Below, piece after piece: positions 48,261 through 58,962 of a DNA stretch of 64,000 nt; within the stretch, counting starts at the first letter, position 1, and every line of letters starts with the position of its first letter. The DNA comes from Loripinus fragilis (lineage: Eukaryota > Mollusca > Bivalvia > Lucinida > Lucinidae), in contig OZ026522.1 of the NCBI GenBank assembly GCA_964019695.1, forward strand, positions 76,787,601 to 76,851,600, written 5' to 3'. The position numbers and the translations under genes were made by a program. The notes under the pieces are model-generated. The model searched no databases. It saw only the letters and a list, made by a program, of their open reading frames with translations, and was not told the DNA's origin.

Positions 48261-49112
48261 GTAAGTCTAACACACGTAGAGGATTTTACTCGAGATAATT
48301 TCATAATAAATTTATTGATCGAGCCTTTGGTGAGTTTAATAAATCTAAAATGAAATGATCACGAGTGTACGATTCTGTTTATCATATGACGTCATATGAT
48401 GAAGTACATTGTATCATTAGTTTCATACAGATCGAACTTTTAAGTCTTTCTGTGTCAAAACTAGAATTTGCTTATCAGATATTTTGGCACCCAAAAATTG
48501 TTCCAGACTGATTTTTTTAAATATGATTTTTTATAATGTGCGAGTTAGGTTCAATACTTAATTCTGCAGCAAACCAGTAAAAACTGAGCTAGTTGTTGAG
48601 ATAGTGGTCCCCTCATGGTAACAACTTTTGCTGAAAGTTTTTGATCTACCTTTTATTTTGCATTGTGAATAATAACAATAATAAAAAGTCAATCTGTTAT
48701 TTTCAACAAACCCTGCGGGGTTTTCTCCGGAGAAATTAAAGTATGGAATTAAAGTTTAATATTAATTTTCTTCAAACTATACAATCAGACATACATATCT
48801 CTCGATAAACTTTTGATATTTTTTTTTTTTTATAAAACCCCACGAAGGGTTTGAAGAACCCCGTGGGGTTTTTGATAACCCCCGGGTTTTTTTAACTTTG
48901 ACCGTTTTTCACCATGATGGCATATTTTTTAGTCATAGTTGTATATGTTTTGCTCGCTCATGTCTGTATTTACATGTATGTATTTTTGTGGTTTTGAGTT
49001 TTTTTGCACCACTAGAAAGATGATGTGTTTTTGCCAAATTCTGGCGAAGCAAAAAAAACTGGTGGCTGTTAACATCAACATACGTAAAATAAAAACTTAG
49101 AGTGATTTATTT
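48261..49112 (+). other. Last intron, proximal part
   Basis: Contains related CCCTGCGGGG / CCCCGTGGGGTT motifs around 48710 and 48840-48895 that can pair locally. No exon seen. Confidence 0.4.
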
Positions 49113-49840
49113 TGTGCTAGGAATTGTCTTGTACATTTCAGGGTACCAGCGAAGAATGGAGGTTTGTGTTTTATATATGTGCTAGTTCCAGTGTTCTAGG
49201 AAAGGTTGTATATATTTCAGGGTACCAGCGAAGAATGGAGGTCTGTGTTATATAATATCTGCTAGGAATTGTCGTGTTTATTTTAAGGTACCAGCGTAGA
49301 ATGGAGTTCTGTGTTTTATATATGTATAGTCTTAGTGATCTTGTAAATATTTGTGCTTATTTTGGGGAACCAGTGAAGGATCGAGATCTGCATTTTATGT
49401 CTATGCTGGTTTCGGTGTTCTTATAGTTGTCGTATATATTTCAGGGACCAGCGAAGAATGGAGGTCTGTGTTTTATATATGTGCTAGTCTAAGTGATCTC
49501 GAATATATTTGTGCTTATTTTAGGGAACCAGTGGAGAATGGAGATATGTGTTTTATGTATGTGATGATCTCTGTTTTCTTATGATTATTGTCGTAGAATG
49601 TCAGGGTACCAGCAAAGAAAAGAGACCTGTGTTTATATATGTGCTGGTATCAGTGATCTAGGAATTGTCGTATATATTTCAGGGTACCAGCGAAGAATGG
49701 AGGTCTGTGTTTTATGTATGTGCTGGTCTCAGTGTTCAAGGAATTGTCGTATATATTTCAGGGTACCAGCGAAGAATGGAGGTCTGTGTTTTATGTATGT
49801 GCTGGTCTCAGTGTTCAAGGAATTGTCGTATATATTTCAG
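49113..49840 (+). repeat. 79-bp tandem array copying the last intron/exon boundary
   Basis: Unit starts (first G of GGTACCAGC or variant) fall at 49142, 49221, 49287, 49366, 49445, 49524, 49605, 49683 and 49762. The tenth copy, at 49841, opens the real exon. Spacing is 79 bases except 66, 81 and 78 for three steps. Each unit carries the acceptor region (GTATATATTTCAG) and the first 50 or so coding bases (GAAGAATGGAGGTCTGTG). Units nearest the exon are almost identical; the first six are diverged. Because 79 is not a multiple of three, each step changes frame. Confidence 0.92.
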
Positions 49841-50146
49841 GGTACCAGCGAAGAATGGAGGTCCGTGTTTTATATATGTGCTGGTCTCAGTGTTTTAGGA
49901 ATTGTCGTGTTTGGCACTTTATCAACGGGGGAAATACAACCCTGGTCAAGAACTAACATTGAGCTTTTAGTAACTAATGGGAAAACATCTGTATATCAGG
50001 AAACGGAAGATTGTGTAAAAACAAACATAGAACACGAAATAAACGAGGATGCTAAAGATACAACAATAGAGCAAGAGACATTATTATCACACACTGAGAG
50101 AACTGGAATGCATTTAGTAGAAAGCATTTTGACTAATCCAGAGTAA
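49841..50146 (+). CDS. SLC17-like terminal exon: helix 12 and cytoplasmic tail
   Basis: Acceptor TATATTTCAG; 306 bases, phase 0 in, stop TAA at 50144-50146. It encodes GTSEEWRSVFYICAGLSVLG and IVVFGTLSTGEIQPWSRTN, then an acidic tail. (E/Q)EWxxVF(Y/W)IxAxIxxxGxxxF...G(E/S)xQxW is the normal SLC17 ending. I chose this acceptor because starts at earlier repeat units either run into a stop (TGA at 49565 in the main frame) or shift frame and lose the C-terminus. The tail has no recognised sorting motif beyond a possible acidic dileucine-like ETLLSH. Confidence 0.93.
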   Translation, partial: GTSEEWRSVFYICAGLSVLGIVVFGTLSTGEIQPWSRTNIELLVTNGKTSVYQETEDCVKTNIEHEINEDAKDTTIEQETLLSHTERTGMHLVESILTNPE

Positions 50147-50294
50147 TTGGGTATCTCACAGAGCAGAAGCATTTTCAAGTTGAGAAACACAGTATTATGA
50201 AAACTGGTCTCGTAGTTAAAAAAGTTTTTGTCATGCTCAACTCAACTGAGCATGAAATTTCAACTGCTCATAAAAGCTAAAATGCTAAAAATTG

Positions 50295-50300
50295 AATAAA
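50295..50300 (+). promoter_or_regulatory. Candidate polyadenylation signal
   Basis: First AATAAA downstream of the stop codon, about 150 bases away. Plausible for the transporter transcript; unsupported by other evidence. Confidence 0.5.
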
Positions 50301-50999
50301 GACGTGTATTATTTAAAATCTCTAAGATGTTGTATCTATCCTGGTTATAAATGAGCATGCTATAATTCATGCTCGGTTGGATATTGAGCATGAAAAATTT
50401 TAATAGCCTTGGGGTCTGTTTTAAATTGACTTAATAGAATGCTTCTTTTACTTTGCTATTGCACCAATGTTCTGTCTGTGTCACCTTGTTGTAAATTGAA
50501 ATTGAACCAAGCTGATAAAACTTCCAATGAACACACGAAAGAAATGGTTCCGGTAGAAGAAAAAAGTTGTAGACTCTTTAAGAGGCTATTTTTGTGTTTA
50601 TCTATAAATGCATACACTATATTATGGAACCCGGAAAGGGCATTTTCTATCTTTTACAAACAAGAAAAGAAATTTTAAGTGAAAATAAAAAAGAAATTTA
50701 AACAACAAAATTAGAATAGAATTTTAAACCAGAAAACAAAATAAAATTATATATAAAAGAAATACATGTAGACTGATGGTTGAGAATGGTTTTGTTCCCC
50801 ACTAGCTTCAATATTTCCAATCTAATTTTGAGTACTAAGATGGTAGTCAATTTCACCTACTAGCTGTTTGAACGAATATACACATAACATTGCACAAAAA
50901 TATTGTTTTAAAAGAAAGTAACGTATATAACAGAACTTCCAGGTGCCTAAACTAATATTATTATTCTGGTATTAAGCTGTATCTTATTAAAATGTCAAC
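50301..50999 (+). other. 3' flank of the transporter gene
   Basis: An open frame at 50439-50678 has no resemblance I recognise. Otherwise A-rich and featureless. Confidence 0.35.
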
Positions 51000-51500
51000 C
51001 ATAATAATATGTAAGAAAACGATAAGATAAACGCGTAAAAAGGCACACATTCTGCTTCTCTCTGCGTTTGCCCCTGCCTTGAATTGTAATGTAAGGGACA
51101 CGATAATCCACAGCAACAGATGAGAATGCCCGAATAGGCAACTTTAATCGACTGTCAGGAAGTGGTGCCATTATCTGACTTGCTGTCTTGTCTACGGAAA
51201 TTTTGCGCACTTTCTTTCCCAGTCTCGTATTTCTTCTCTGCCAGCAATAATCCAAAATCGTGCCGACAAAGCTGATAAAATCTGATTTGTCCCACTAACA
51301 TGATTCCCAATCTCATGGAAATGTTTTACAATAAGTCTGGTAACATGATGTTTGCGGGGCAGTATAATGGGATGACTAACATTGTATGATAGAAACTCAG
51401 CATGTTTTAATCTTCCATCACACGGCATTACACTGTCGTCATCTAATTTTGGTCTGAGTGATAACAGTTTACTATACCCAAAAAAAAAGAAACGCACCAC
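51000..51500 (-). pseudogene. BEL/Pao integrase remnant
   Basis: Minus-strand frames give [20 protein letters not shown] and [20 protein letters not shown], with the paired histidines and first cysteine of the HHCC zinc-binding domain. Then, in a shifted frame, come [20 protein letters not shown] and [20 protein letters not shown], where VDY holds the first catalytic aspartate. Sequence stops near 51000, so the later catalytic residues are absent. The part at 51580-52090 between the linker and this domain is not recognisable. Confidence 0.8.
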
Positions 51501-52099
51501 TACGATTTTCCCATTTAGATCGCCTTTTAAAACGAAAATGTTAATTGTCATAAAATATTCATTTTTGATCAAATCTTACTTAAACTTGAGTGTGACGTAG
51601 ATGAGTATCTGTACCTTCCATGTACAGGCACAAAACTCACCAATGCGAATGGTAAACGAGTTGCGGAAGCGTTAATTCAATGCTACTGTCTACATTTAAT
51701 TCTGAGTATGTTTTACATTTGCAAAGTATGAAAACGATACGTTGTCTTTATGTGAGACAACCAATGTGTTTATTTATGCATATTTGTTATTCCAAAATCC
51801 GTTTACATCAGTTAGGACCATTTAAATTGATTAAAACAATGTTGAACTCTTTAAATGTTTTGTAAGGTTTATCTCCAGTGTGGAATCGTTATCAAAAGGG
51901 TAGTCACAATACATGAGCTACCTGGTTTAATTATCGCGTATGATTAATTAACAGATAGAAATTGTAAAGAATAAGTGTCTGAGTTCAATTTGGTCTACTG
52001 AAATGATTCTCATTGCTTGAACTTATCCAGCAAGAGAACATTATAAAAACGCTTATTTCTTGTGACTTACAATTTGACCCCCACTTGGCTCATAACCAA

Positions 52100-52485
52100 T
52101 TTTCTTTAACACATTTTTGACGCCAGATTGCAAAAGACGTGTGACACAGCAGTATTTGACATACCTTTGCACTGATACAAACTAAACTGGCCTATCCCTT
52201 GTGATCTTCCTATGAGTTGAACAGTTCTAAGTGGTGTGTTTCTTTTTTTGTCGGGTATATTTCTAGGCAGTTCTTCCCCACTGACTAAACTTATGTACTC
52301 ATCGTGAAATGATTCCTTCTGTGCTTTTCTTAAAATCTGAATCTCAGAAGTGACTATCGCCTCTGGCTGTAACGTTGTTTTAATTCTTGTTTCTGGTTGC
52401 AATTGAAAGTTTCTTAAAAACCTGTTCACCCAAGATTGAATCCTGACAAATTTAACCCAACTTGAAAAACGATCAGAGTAAGTAA
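52100..52485 (-). pseudogene. BEL/Pao pol linker fragment
   Basis: Frame DRFSSWVKFVRIQSWVNRFL followed by SEIQILRKAQKESFHDEY and LRTVQLIGRSQGIGQFS corresponds to the segment between RNase H and integrase in Pao elements. It is cut off upstream by the Penelope-like tail at 52486. Confidence 0.75.
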
Positions 52486-52740
52486 GGGTGCAAAGATCCG
52501 GAATCGATACAATCAAGTACCACACCCGACCCAGGGAAAGTGACAAACTCACAGTTAGACACCACAAACGAGAGCCAAGAGGTCGGCCCTTTTCCAGCAG
52601 GTGACCACAATGGACAATTAAACAGACACGCACAAAGACATAGAAAACACAAGACAGAACAAAAACATAAAAGATCACAAAAGAAGTACTGCCTTGGAAC
52701 GGTCAGTAAAATATTTTACTGGAGGGCTTCAAAAAGGTTT
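52486..52740 (-). mobile_element. Penelope-like 3' tail inserted in BEL/Pao pol
   Basis: GTAAGTAAGGGTGCAAAGAT to TTTACTGGAGGGCTTC, the subtype 1 tail. BEL/Pao coding sequence resumes directly on both sides, so this is an insertion into the older element. Confidence 0.85.
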
Positions 52741-54030
52741 CAGTTTATCATCAAACTCCTTATTATCATCCATGTTTTCAGCACTTTTGTTTTCAGAGTT
52801 TTCAAGTGTGGTTGTGAAAGTACACATTGTGCTAGCATTTCGCTTGATTTCTGTTTTCATTTCAGATACTCCTTCAGTTACTATTTTATTTTCAGGCCAT
52901 TTTGATTCAGTCTTCTCTAGGAATTCAGGTCCTTTCTACCAAATGTTTGCTTTAGCAAGTTCTGATACTGATTTTCCTCTGGTCAAGTAATCTGCTGGAT
53001 TTTCTTTATTTGGAACTTACCTCCACTGTTCAGGATTTTACTAACTTTGAATCTCTCTGATACAATTTGCCACAAACGGTTAAAAGTTTCCACTACGACC
53101 TCTTATCCACCACAGCACATTCATGCTGTTTGATCAGAAGATTATCTGATTTGAATCAATCTTCAATGTCTCTGCTACTGTTATTCCTAACCTACACCCT
53201 AGAATAGCTCCCATTAGTTCAAGTCTAGGTATACTCACTGCCACAATAGGAGCAACTCTGGTTTTAGCAGTTACTATCGTTCCAGTTACAGTTCCATCAT
53301 TGTGCTGATACTTTGTATAGACCACAGCTCCATAAGCATCCTTTGATGCATCAGTGAATACATGTAACAGGAAAGTGTCTGTATGCTTCTGAGTGTAACT
53401 TAAACACCAAGGTACCCTGATTTCCTCCAGATCTTTCAGTTCTGAGAACCATTTACCGCATGTTTAATTCAGTCCTCGCCTAATTTGTCATCCCAATCAA
53501 GGCCTGCAGTCAACATTTCTTGTAACAGTATTTGTATTTTAGCTCTGGTGGTAAAAGGTGCTAAAATCCTAAGGGGTTGAATCTTAGCTATTTCTTCAAG
53601 AAATTTCGCTTTGTAAAATTGAATTCTGCTGATATCTGACTGACCTCAAATGTAAAATTATCTTCTTTAGCCACCCAAGTTAATCCCAATGTCTTTTACT
53701 TCAGCTGCTCCGTCTTCAACCGGTATTTCCTGTAACACGATCTCTGAATTTGATAGCCATTTTCGAGCATGCATTCCTGCTTTATCCCAAATTGCATTCA
53801 ATTGATGGTAAAGTTCTATGCCCTTCTCTTCTATTAAAACTGAACCTATGCTATCGTCCATATAAGTTGATTTCAATATTGTTTCAGCGGCTAATGGATA
53901 CGAGTCACTATGACTTTTTGCATGCTGCTGGACTACACATTGAGCTTGAAAAAGGGAGCTTTTCACCCCGAATACAACTGTGTTAAATTCATATTGATCT
54001 GGGGGTTTGTCTGTATCTAAATCACGCTAC
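52741..54030 (-). pseudogene. BEL/Pao reverse transcriptase C-part and RNase H
   Basis: From 54030 down: RDLDTDKPPDQYEFNTVVFG, KSSLFQAQCVVQQHAKSHSD, then STYMDDSIGSVLIEEKGIEL with an intact YMDD catalytic box, AGMHARKWLSNS, and after stops LAPFTTRAKIQ and MLTAGLDWDDKL. The RNase H-side segment VYTKYQHNDGTVTGTIVTAK / TRVAPIVAVSIPRLELMGA lies at 53134-53325. Several stops and frame changes break it. Confidence 0.85.
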
Positions 54031-54437
54031 AAAAATAGTAAGTGAGTATGACCAGGAAATACCGCAATCACAAACCGCAGACAACCCTGTTGCACCGCGA
54101 GGAAGAGCCACTCAAACATCGTGAGACACCAGGAAGACAAATTAAGCAAAGCAACCAGCTCTCTCTTCCCCATCAAGATGATTGCATTACTAGAATGGAC
54201 GTAACGTACAACAAAACATAGAACAATTACAGACTACAACAATGGGAGAAACAATAATCAAAATGTCAACAACAACAGAACCACTGCCTTAAAACTGACA
54301 GCAACCTTAGCCACCAGGGGGGGGGGGGGGGGGGCTTAAATGCATTTTACTGGTACCAAATCTTCGCCATTTAGCTCAATACAAATCAGTCAAAAACTGG
54401 AAGTGTGCTATATGGCCAAAACTATATTGATAAAGTC

Positions 54438-54471
<34 letters not shown>

Positions 54472-55050
54472 AACTTACTTGCCCTAGATTCTGCTGCTGT
54501 TGAATTTCAAGAAATGTTCAGCTCGCATGGAGGCCAACCAACTAATGCAATCAAATTAACAAACCATGATGAAACAAGGAAAAGGGCTCATGACTCACAG
54601 ATTGTCAGAGCTAAAGAAAACCTCAAGTTGAGCCACAGTGGATCCAGCTACAGATAAGCATCAGGCACTAACCCACTGGTAAAAGCTTTACGTCAGAGCC
54701 GTCATAGAGTCTGAGGCCTGACCCACCATCGTGCAATTCAAGAGGAAACCATAGCTATAAACCGTGATTGGGTTTAAAACTAGGCATGCAGACCGTCGCA
54801 TGATATCCAAGTTTTATCCAACCCTTATATAACGTTTTACTATCTTTTTGAATTGATCACTAAAATTAGGTTTTCCAACAATTCGTTTGAATTTATAAAC
54901 TAAATCACCATAAAACATAGGTTCTGATATGCCTTGTTGCAGAAGAGTTTTTAACCCAATGTTGTATTTAACAATTAACTCTGAGTGTCTGTGGTAGAAT
55001 TTAGAAAATGCTTTTCGAATTTTATGATATCTATAACCTTTTTAACCTTA
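54031..55050 (-). mobile_element. Penelope-like element, truncated copy inside BEL/Pao RT
   Basis: Minus strand from 55050: GYRYHKIRKAFSKFYHRHSE, LKTLLQQGISEPMFYGDLVY, ACLVLNPITVYSYGF, then SDSMTALT near 54700. The subtype 2 tail (54031-54380) ends it, with a G-tract at 54316-54334. This joins the subtype 2 tail to Penelope-like coding sequence. A separate plus-strand frame across 54480-54657 (SAAVEFQEMFSSHGGQPTNA) lies between the two and is unexplained. Confidence 0.85.
54436..54480 (+). repeat. (TTAC)n microsatellite
   Basis: About eleven ACTT/TTAC tetramers with one variant (CTAACTTAC), inside the Penelope-like tail region. Confidence 0.9.
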
Positions 55051-55862
55051 TAACCTGTGAAATGTCTATCATTCTTCTTTAGTCCAATTCTCAGATACAT
55101 TTCTGCTGTGACACATATTAAGCCTATTGGGTACATTCTGAACATAAGCAGAACATTGAAAAGTTCATTTTGAAGTTTTGGTCCCTGGTATATTTGATCA
55201 TCCAATGAAATTCCTTCATGTTTAGCCGATGCATCAAACACTATACAAGTTTTTGTTGTTGCTTTATCCAGGCGCAATACAGGGAAGTGAGGCAGAAACC
55301 ATTTTGCATCCTAAAATTCAGTCTCTTCCACTTTTCGAATATAGTCCTTTTCTACATATTGTGTTATTGTCTCTGAGTACAACTTTGCAATTTCAAGATC
55401 TCTCAACATTCTCTTTTCAGTATAATCTAATCTATTAAATGCTTGACTATAATTTTTATGTAACACTGTCTTTGAATCCTTTCAGGGAACTGACACTTCA
55501 TAATGGCCTTTTTCATAATTAATGCTTGATTCCATTTTATCTAAACAATAAGGTTCCTCAGGCTTTATTTGATGAATGTCTGACTTTGGAACTTCTTCTA
55601 TTTCCCAGAATTTATTCACTGTTCTACTTAAGCTGTCAATTTTTGTTTCATTTCTTATGAAAAATGTTGAAAAGTTTGATCTGTTTTCACAATTCTGATT
55701 TGGATTTCCTATACATGTCCATCCAAGAGGAGTGAGGCGTGCGATTGGCTCACCTGGTTTTCCCTTAATGTCATGATATTAGTAGTATATGTCTGGATAA
55801 TCAATCCCTATCAGCAAGTCAACAATAGGCCTTGGACAAGGATCTGGAGAGTTAAAGAGCGG
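55051..55862 (-). pseudogene. BEL/Pao protease-RT linker and reverse transcriptase N-part
   Basis: From 55862 down: VDLLIGIDYPDIYY, GKPGEPIARLTPLGWTCIGN, DIHQIKPEEPYCLDKMES, then KNYSQAFNRLDYTEKRML, TKTCIVFDASAKHEGISLDD, GPKLQNELFNVLLMF and AEMYLRIGLKKNDRHF, where the Penelope-like copy cuts in. The motif order is that of Pao-class pol. In-frame stops lie near 55490 and 55780. Confidence 0.85.
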
Positions 55863-56581
55863 ACATAAAATAACATTGCAAATAATCAAAGAGGAATCAC
55901 TCCAAAAATATCCAAAGCAGAGTTATTGTTGTTGTGCATGACATACCGTCTGAATGTGTTTACAAATGTATGAAGTTTCGTCGAAATATCTCTTACAGTT
56001 TTCAAGTTATAGAGCGGACACGATTTTGTGAGAGACAGAGAGACAGACGCAAGGGGAAAAAATGTGTCTCCCATCCCTCCAGGGGGAGACATAATTACTG
56101 CATTCAACTTACATAACTATGAGATGTTAAATAAATGTCAAACTCTACATACGGTTACAATGTTTTTGATAAACACTACCATATAACGAGTGGTTTCACT
56201 TATTTCCGATTTACGAATGGCGGTCGTGCATTTTCTGTTCTCTGTCAAAATGCCTATAAAATGTGTTCTTTAAGACTTTTTCGGAGAGAGTATCCGTTGT
56301 GATTGATTCTTATTGTTGGAGTCTTCAAAATGAAATATTTGGATATAGTAAAGGATTTATAAGATGAAAGGAACGAGCCAAGTAAATAATTTTGCCTTTT
56401 GAATATTTCGTCGTGCAGAGCGCCATTTTGAACATTCATGAAACCCATGAAACATTACATTCTTTGTAACTGTTTATAACGATATATCAAGAAAGGAAGG
56501 CGCACATGGGTCACGCTAAGGAATCTCAAGTATACTGAACAAGAAAAGAAACGATACACATACTACACTGAGTGCAATTGA
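55863..56581 (+). other. Unassigned, possible LINE 5' region
   Basis: No gene recognised. The last part may be the untranslated leader of the ORF1 that follows. Confidence 0.35.
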
Positions 56582-57637
56582 GTGACTCTAAAAGCAAAAA
56601 CAATACTTGAGATGAACAAGGAAGCACAGGATACACCAAAAGGAATGAACAAGAGAGAGGCAACCTCCCTGTTATACTCAGAGGTAGTTACTGTGAAGAA
56701 GAATCGGCATGGTCACAGTAAGGACCACGCGGAATTAGAGTACAGTTTTATATCTCCTGACATCACTACAGGTATGGACGATGGGGATGATGTTGTCCAC
56801 CATCTTTTACAAGCTATAGACCCAGCAGATATTACTCAAATTGCTACAGAGCTGAGATCATTGATGCGCCCAGAACTAAAATCACTGATGGAAGATTTCA
56901 AGCCCATTATAAAAGATATAGTCAGAGAGGCAATTCGTGAAGCGACTTCGCATCTAATGAAAGAAATTACTGCGCTCAAGGAGACCAACAAACAGCTGAG
57001 TGACAGGAACCAGGAACTGTTGATGAAGGCCGTTGATCTCGAAAAGCGCCTTACTGAAGCTGAGCGCGGCAATGACACTCTCGAGCAATACAGTAGGAGA
57101 AACTCTATCAGAATATCAGGCATCCCAGAACTACCAGGAGAGAATACGGACAACCTAGTCATGAAACTTGCTGATGATCTAGATGAGCCAATTCTCATCT
57201 CGGATATCGATAGATCACACCGCGTAGGCAGGCCTGGTGTAAGACAAGGATCCGGAAGACCACGCCATCGTGACATCCTAGTTAAATTCGCCACCTATAA
57301 TGTTAGACGCAGAGTGTTTATAAAGCGTAAAACCCTGCATGATAGAGACGACATGAAGCATATCTTCCTCAATGAAGACCTGACAAAAAGCAGATCAAAA
57401 TTGTTATATGACGCAAGGTGCTTAGTGAAATCTGGTCACCTGAACTCCTCATACGCGTCTGATGGCAAAATATTCATTAAGGATAAACATAACGAACGTC
57501 ATCTAATCACACGGAGCAGTGATCTGTTTGCTCATGGTGATCCGAGGGAGGCGAGAGAGGCATTGGCAAGGGGACGCCATGCGGCTCCCCCTCCTTTTCC
57601 TCGTGCTCCCACGGGTCATGGGGCCGGTGTCGACTAG
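56582..57637 (+). CDS. LINE ORF1-type protein (coiled coil plus RNA-binding domain)
   Basis: An uninterrupted 351-codon frame; a second methionine at codon 11 could be the real start. Residues about 125-165 form a heptad-rich coiled coil (ETNKQLSDRNQELLMKAVDL). Residues 166-260 hold the RRM-like part with LEQYSRRNSIRISGIPE and DIDRSHRVGRP, and 228-310 the C-terminal nucleic-acid binding part (RDILVKFATYNVRRRVFIKR, ASDGKIFIKD). This is the layout of L1-type ORF1 proteins (the transposase_22-like family), which trimerise and coat element RNA. No ORF2 follows directly. The intact frame suggests a young insertion. Confidence 0.88.
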   Translation: MTLKAKTILEMNKEAQDTPKGMNKREATSLLYSEVVTVKKNRHGHSKDHAELEYSFISPDITTGMDDGDDVVHHLLQAIDPADITQIATELRSLMRPELKSLMEDFKPIIKDIVREAIREATSHLMKEITALKETNKQLSDRNQELLMKAVDLEKRLTEAERGNDTLEQYSRRNSIRISGIPELPGENTDNLVMKLADDLDEPILISDIDRSHRVGRPGVRQGSGRPRHRDILVKFATYNVRRRVFIKRKTLHDRDDMKHIFLNEDLTKSRSKLLYDARCLVKSGHLNSSYASDGKIFIKDKHNERHLITRSSDLFAHGDPREAREALARGRHAAPPPFPRAPTGHGAGVD

Positions 57638-58208
57638 ACCAGCCGCTATATGGTCACTGACCAGTTGGGATCACAAGTGCTATAAACAAGACCTTAAGTT
57701 GTGCTGAACTACTTATTTTGATTAGTTTATATAGTATATTATAAACCATTCAACCAATACCCATATTGAACCGTTAATCAGCCGTTAATTGTGCCCTGAC
57801 AACTTCTTGATTATTCAGACAAACTACTCAGTGACCATGCCTTGGTTTATCGAGCTAGATGCTTCTTATGAACAGCATACCAGACTTTCTTGGGCCGAAC
57901 GAGCACCGGCGGGCCTAAAACTAAATGTAGCTGCATAAACTTGCACACTCGCTTGAGCCGCCTCGATGAGTCGAATCCGGCTAGTGCGCAAAGCCATCCA
58001 CATCATGCATATTTCATATCAATTCTTGTATTGAACACATTGATTGCATGTTACTAATGGACTTTTCGCTTACTGCAAAGGCGGCAACCTTAATATTGAT
58101 ATCTAGGCTTGGGTCGGCTATTTCATCTGCAAAGGAAGGGAAATCAGTTGTTATTTATTAGCTTTTTGGACCGCATTTCATGACCGTATATCACTGACCT
58201 CACATGTA
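57638..58208 (+). other. Sequence after LINE ORF1, unassigned
   Basis: No endonuclease or reverse transcriptase follows ORF1 here. Part of 57900-58070 (CACTCGCTTGAGCCG, GAACACATTGATTG) resembles the repeat at 60786-61500. Confidence 0.4.
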
Positions 58209-58212
58209 TTAA

Positions 58213-58405
58213 CCCTTAAAGCGCATATCACAAGGAGTCGTATGATTTTGTTGTCTTCTAACTTTTTGAAGCCTTTCCAAACAGTGTAGATTCAGATCAG
58301 ACTGCTCCTATAGGAGCAGTCTGATCTGGGTCCACACTGTTTGCGTCTAAGCTAAACAATAAACAGACACTTTCAAATGTAGTTACTTTGTTGGCGTTTT
58401 AAAGT
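58213..58405. mobile_element. piggyBac-like MITE (copy 3)
   Basis: TTAA at 58209-58212, start CCCTTAAAGCGC, end GGCGTTTTAAAGT followed by TTAA at 58406-58409. It has a perfect 36-base palindrome at 58293-58328, each half containing CAGATCAGACTGCTCCTA or its complement, extended by imperfect outer arms AAACAGTGTAGA / TCCACACTGTTT. Confidence 0.85.
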
Positions 58406-58962
58406 TTAAATAACTACTATATTTACTAAGTTGTTATGGTACAATGATACGGCTTCCTTCGAATAAAATCATACCTCATTTTCAGCTTTTACCCACGTCT
58501 AAAGTAGACCAGTCCTATTAATGCATTCATGAGGTACCGCCTTTGTAGTAGCCAACATTTCAATAATACCATTAGAACCGTCTCGATGAGATGCTTATGT
58601 ACTAAACGGCTCCTCAGACGCAACTGACATTGATTCGGCCAGTACCACGAGGCGATTCGCTCGAATAGACCCCTTTCCCATTATCGGATTTTACCTGTAT
58701 CACGTGATATCGGCTGGCCAGTCCAACAATTGGACTACTTCCGGTTTATGAAACTGTATTAACTTACTACTAATTTTACATGCATTTCACTTATATTTAT
58801 AACGGTTAAAACAAAAAAACAAAAGGAAAATGGCAATCACATGCCACAATTACATATAATGACAAAAAGAGCTAATTTTCTATCAAATTTATCTAATTTA
58901 CGCTGAACGAAGCCTTGCAGAATTTTATTCAAGTGGTACGCGTACCGGCATATATTTCTACA

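Larger units (their letters stand above)
14317..50146 (+). other. SLC17-family (sialin-like) transporter gene, overall span
   Basis: Nine exons spell most of a twelve-helix anion transporter of the SLC17 type. Family members use proton or sodium gradients or membrane potential to move organic anions such as sialic acid, glutamate or phosphate across lysosomal, vesicular or plasma membranes. Identification rests on ordered family motifs: LRVDFSMAMV (helix 1), QIPGGWMANRFGGKRL (loop 2-3), PPFERSRF (after helix 4), GQVSGA, VPWRAILTSRCVWAI, ATTTTRRMFQVL, SGYSPNPVDIAP, and STGEIQPW at the end. All splice sites are GT-AG. The start exon and one internal exon, between 32542 and 42033, were not found. 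Whether the locus is functional is therefore open, although the nine exons have no internal stops. The exact subfamily and substrate cannot be told from sequence alone. Confidence 0.88.
51000..55862 (-). mobile_element. BEL/Pao retroelement, truncated and twice interrupted
   Basis: Minus-strand order from 55862 down: protease/RT linker, reverse transcriptase, RNase H, integrase N-terminal zinc domain and the beginning of the integrase core. That order fits the Pao class pol. The copy lacks gag, LTRs and most of the integrase, carries frameshifts and stops, and is split by Penelope-like sequence at 54031-55050 and 52486-52740. It cannot be autonomous. Confidence 0.85.

Noticed and set aside
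49598..49840. Read-through of the repeat array as extra helix copies in the transporter
   Set aside because: 79-bp units shift frame; a stop lies at 49565 in the terminal frame and the intervening translation is not helix-like, so only the unit at 49841 is coding.
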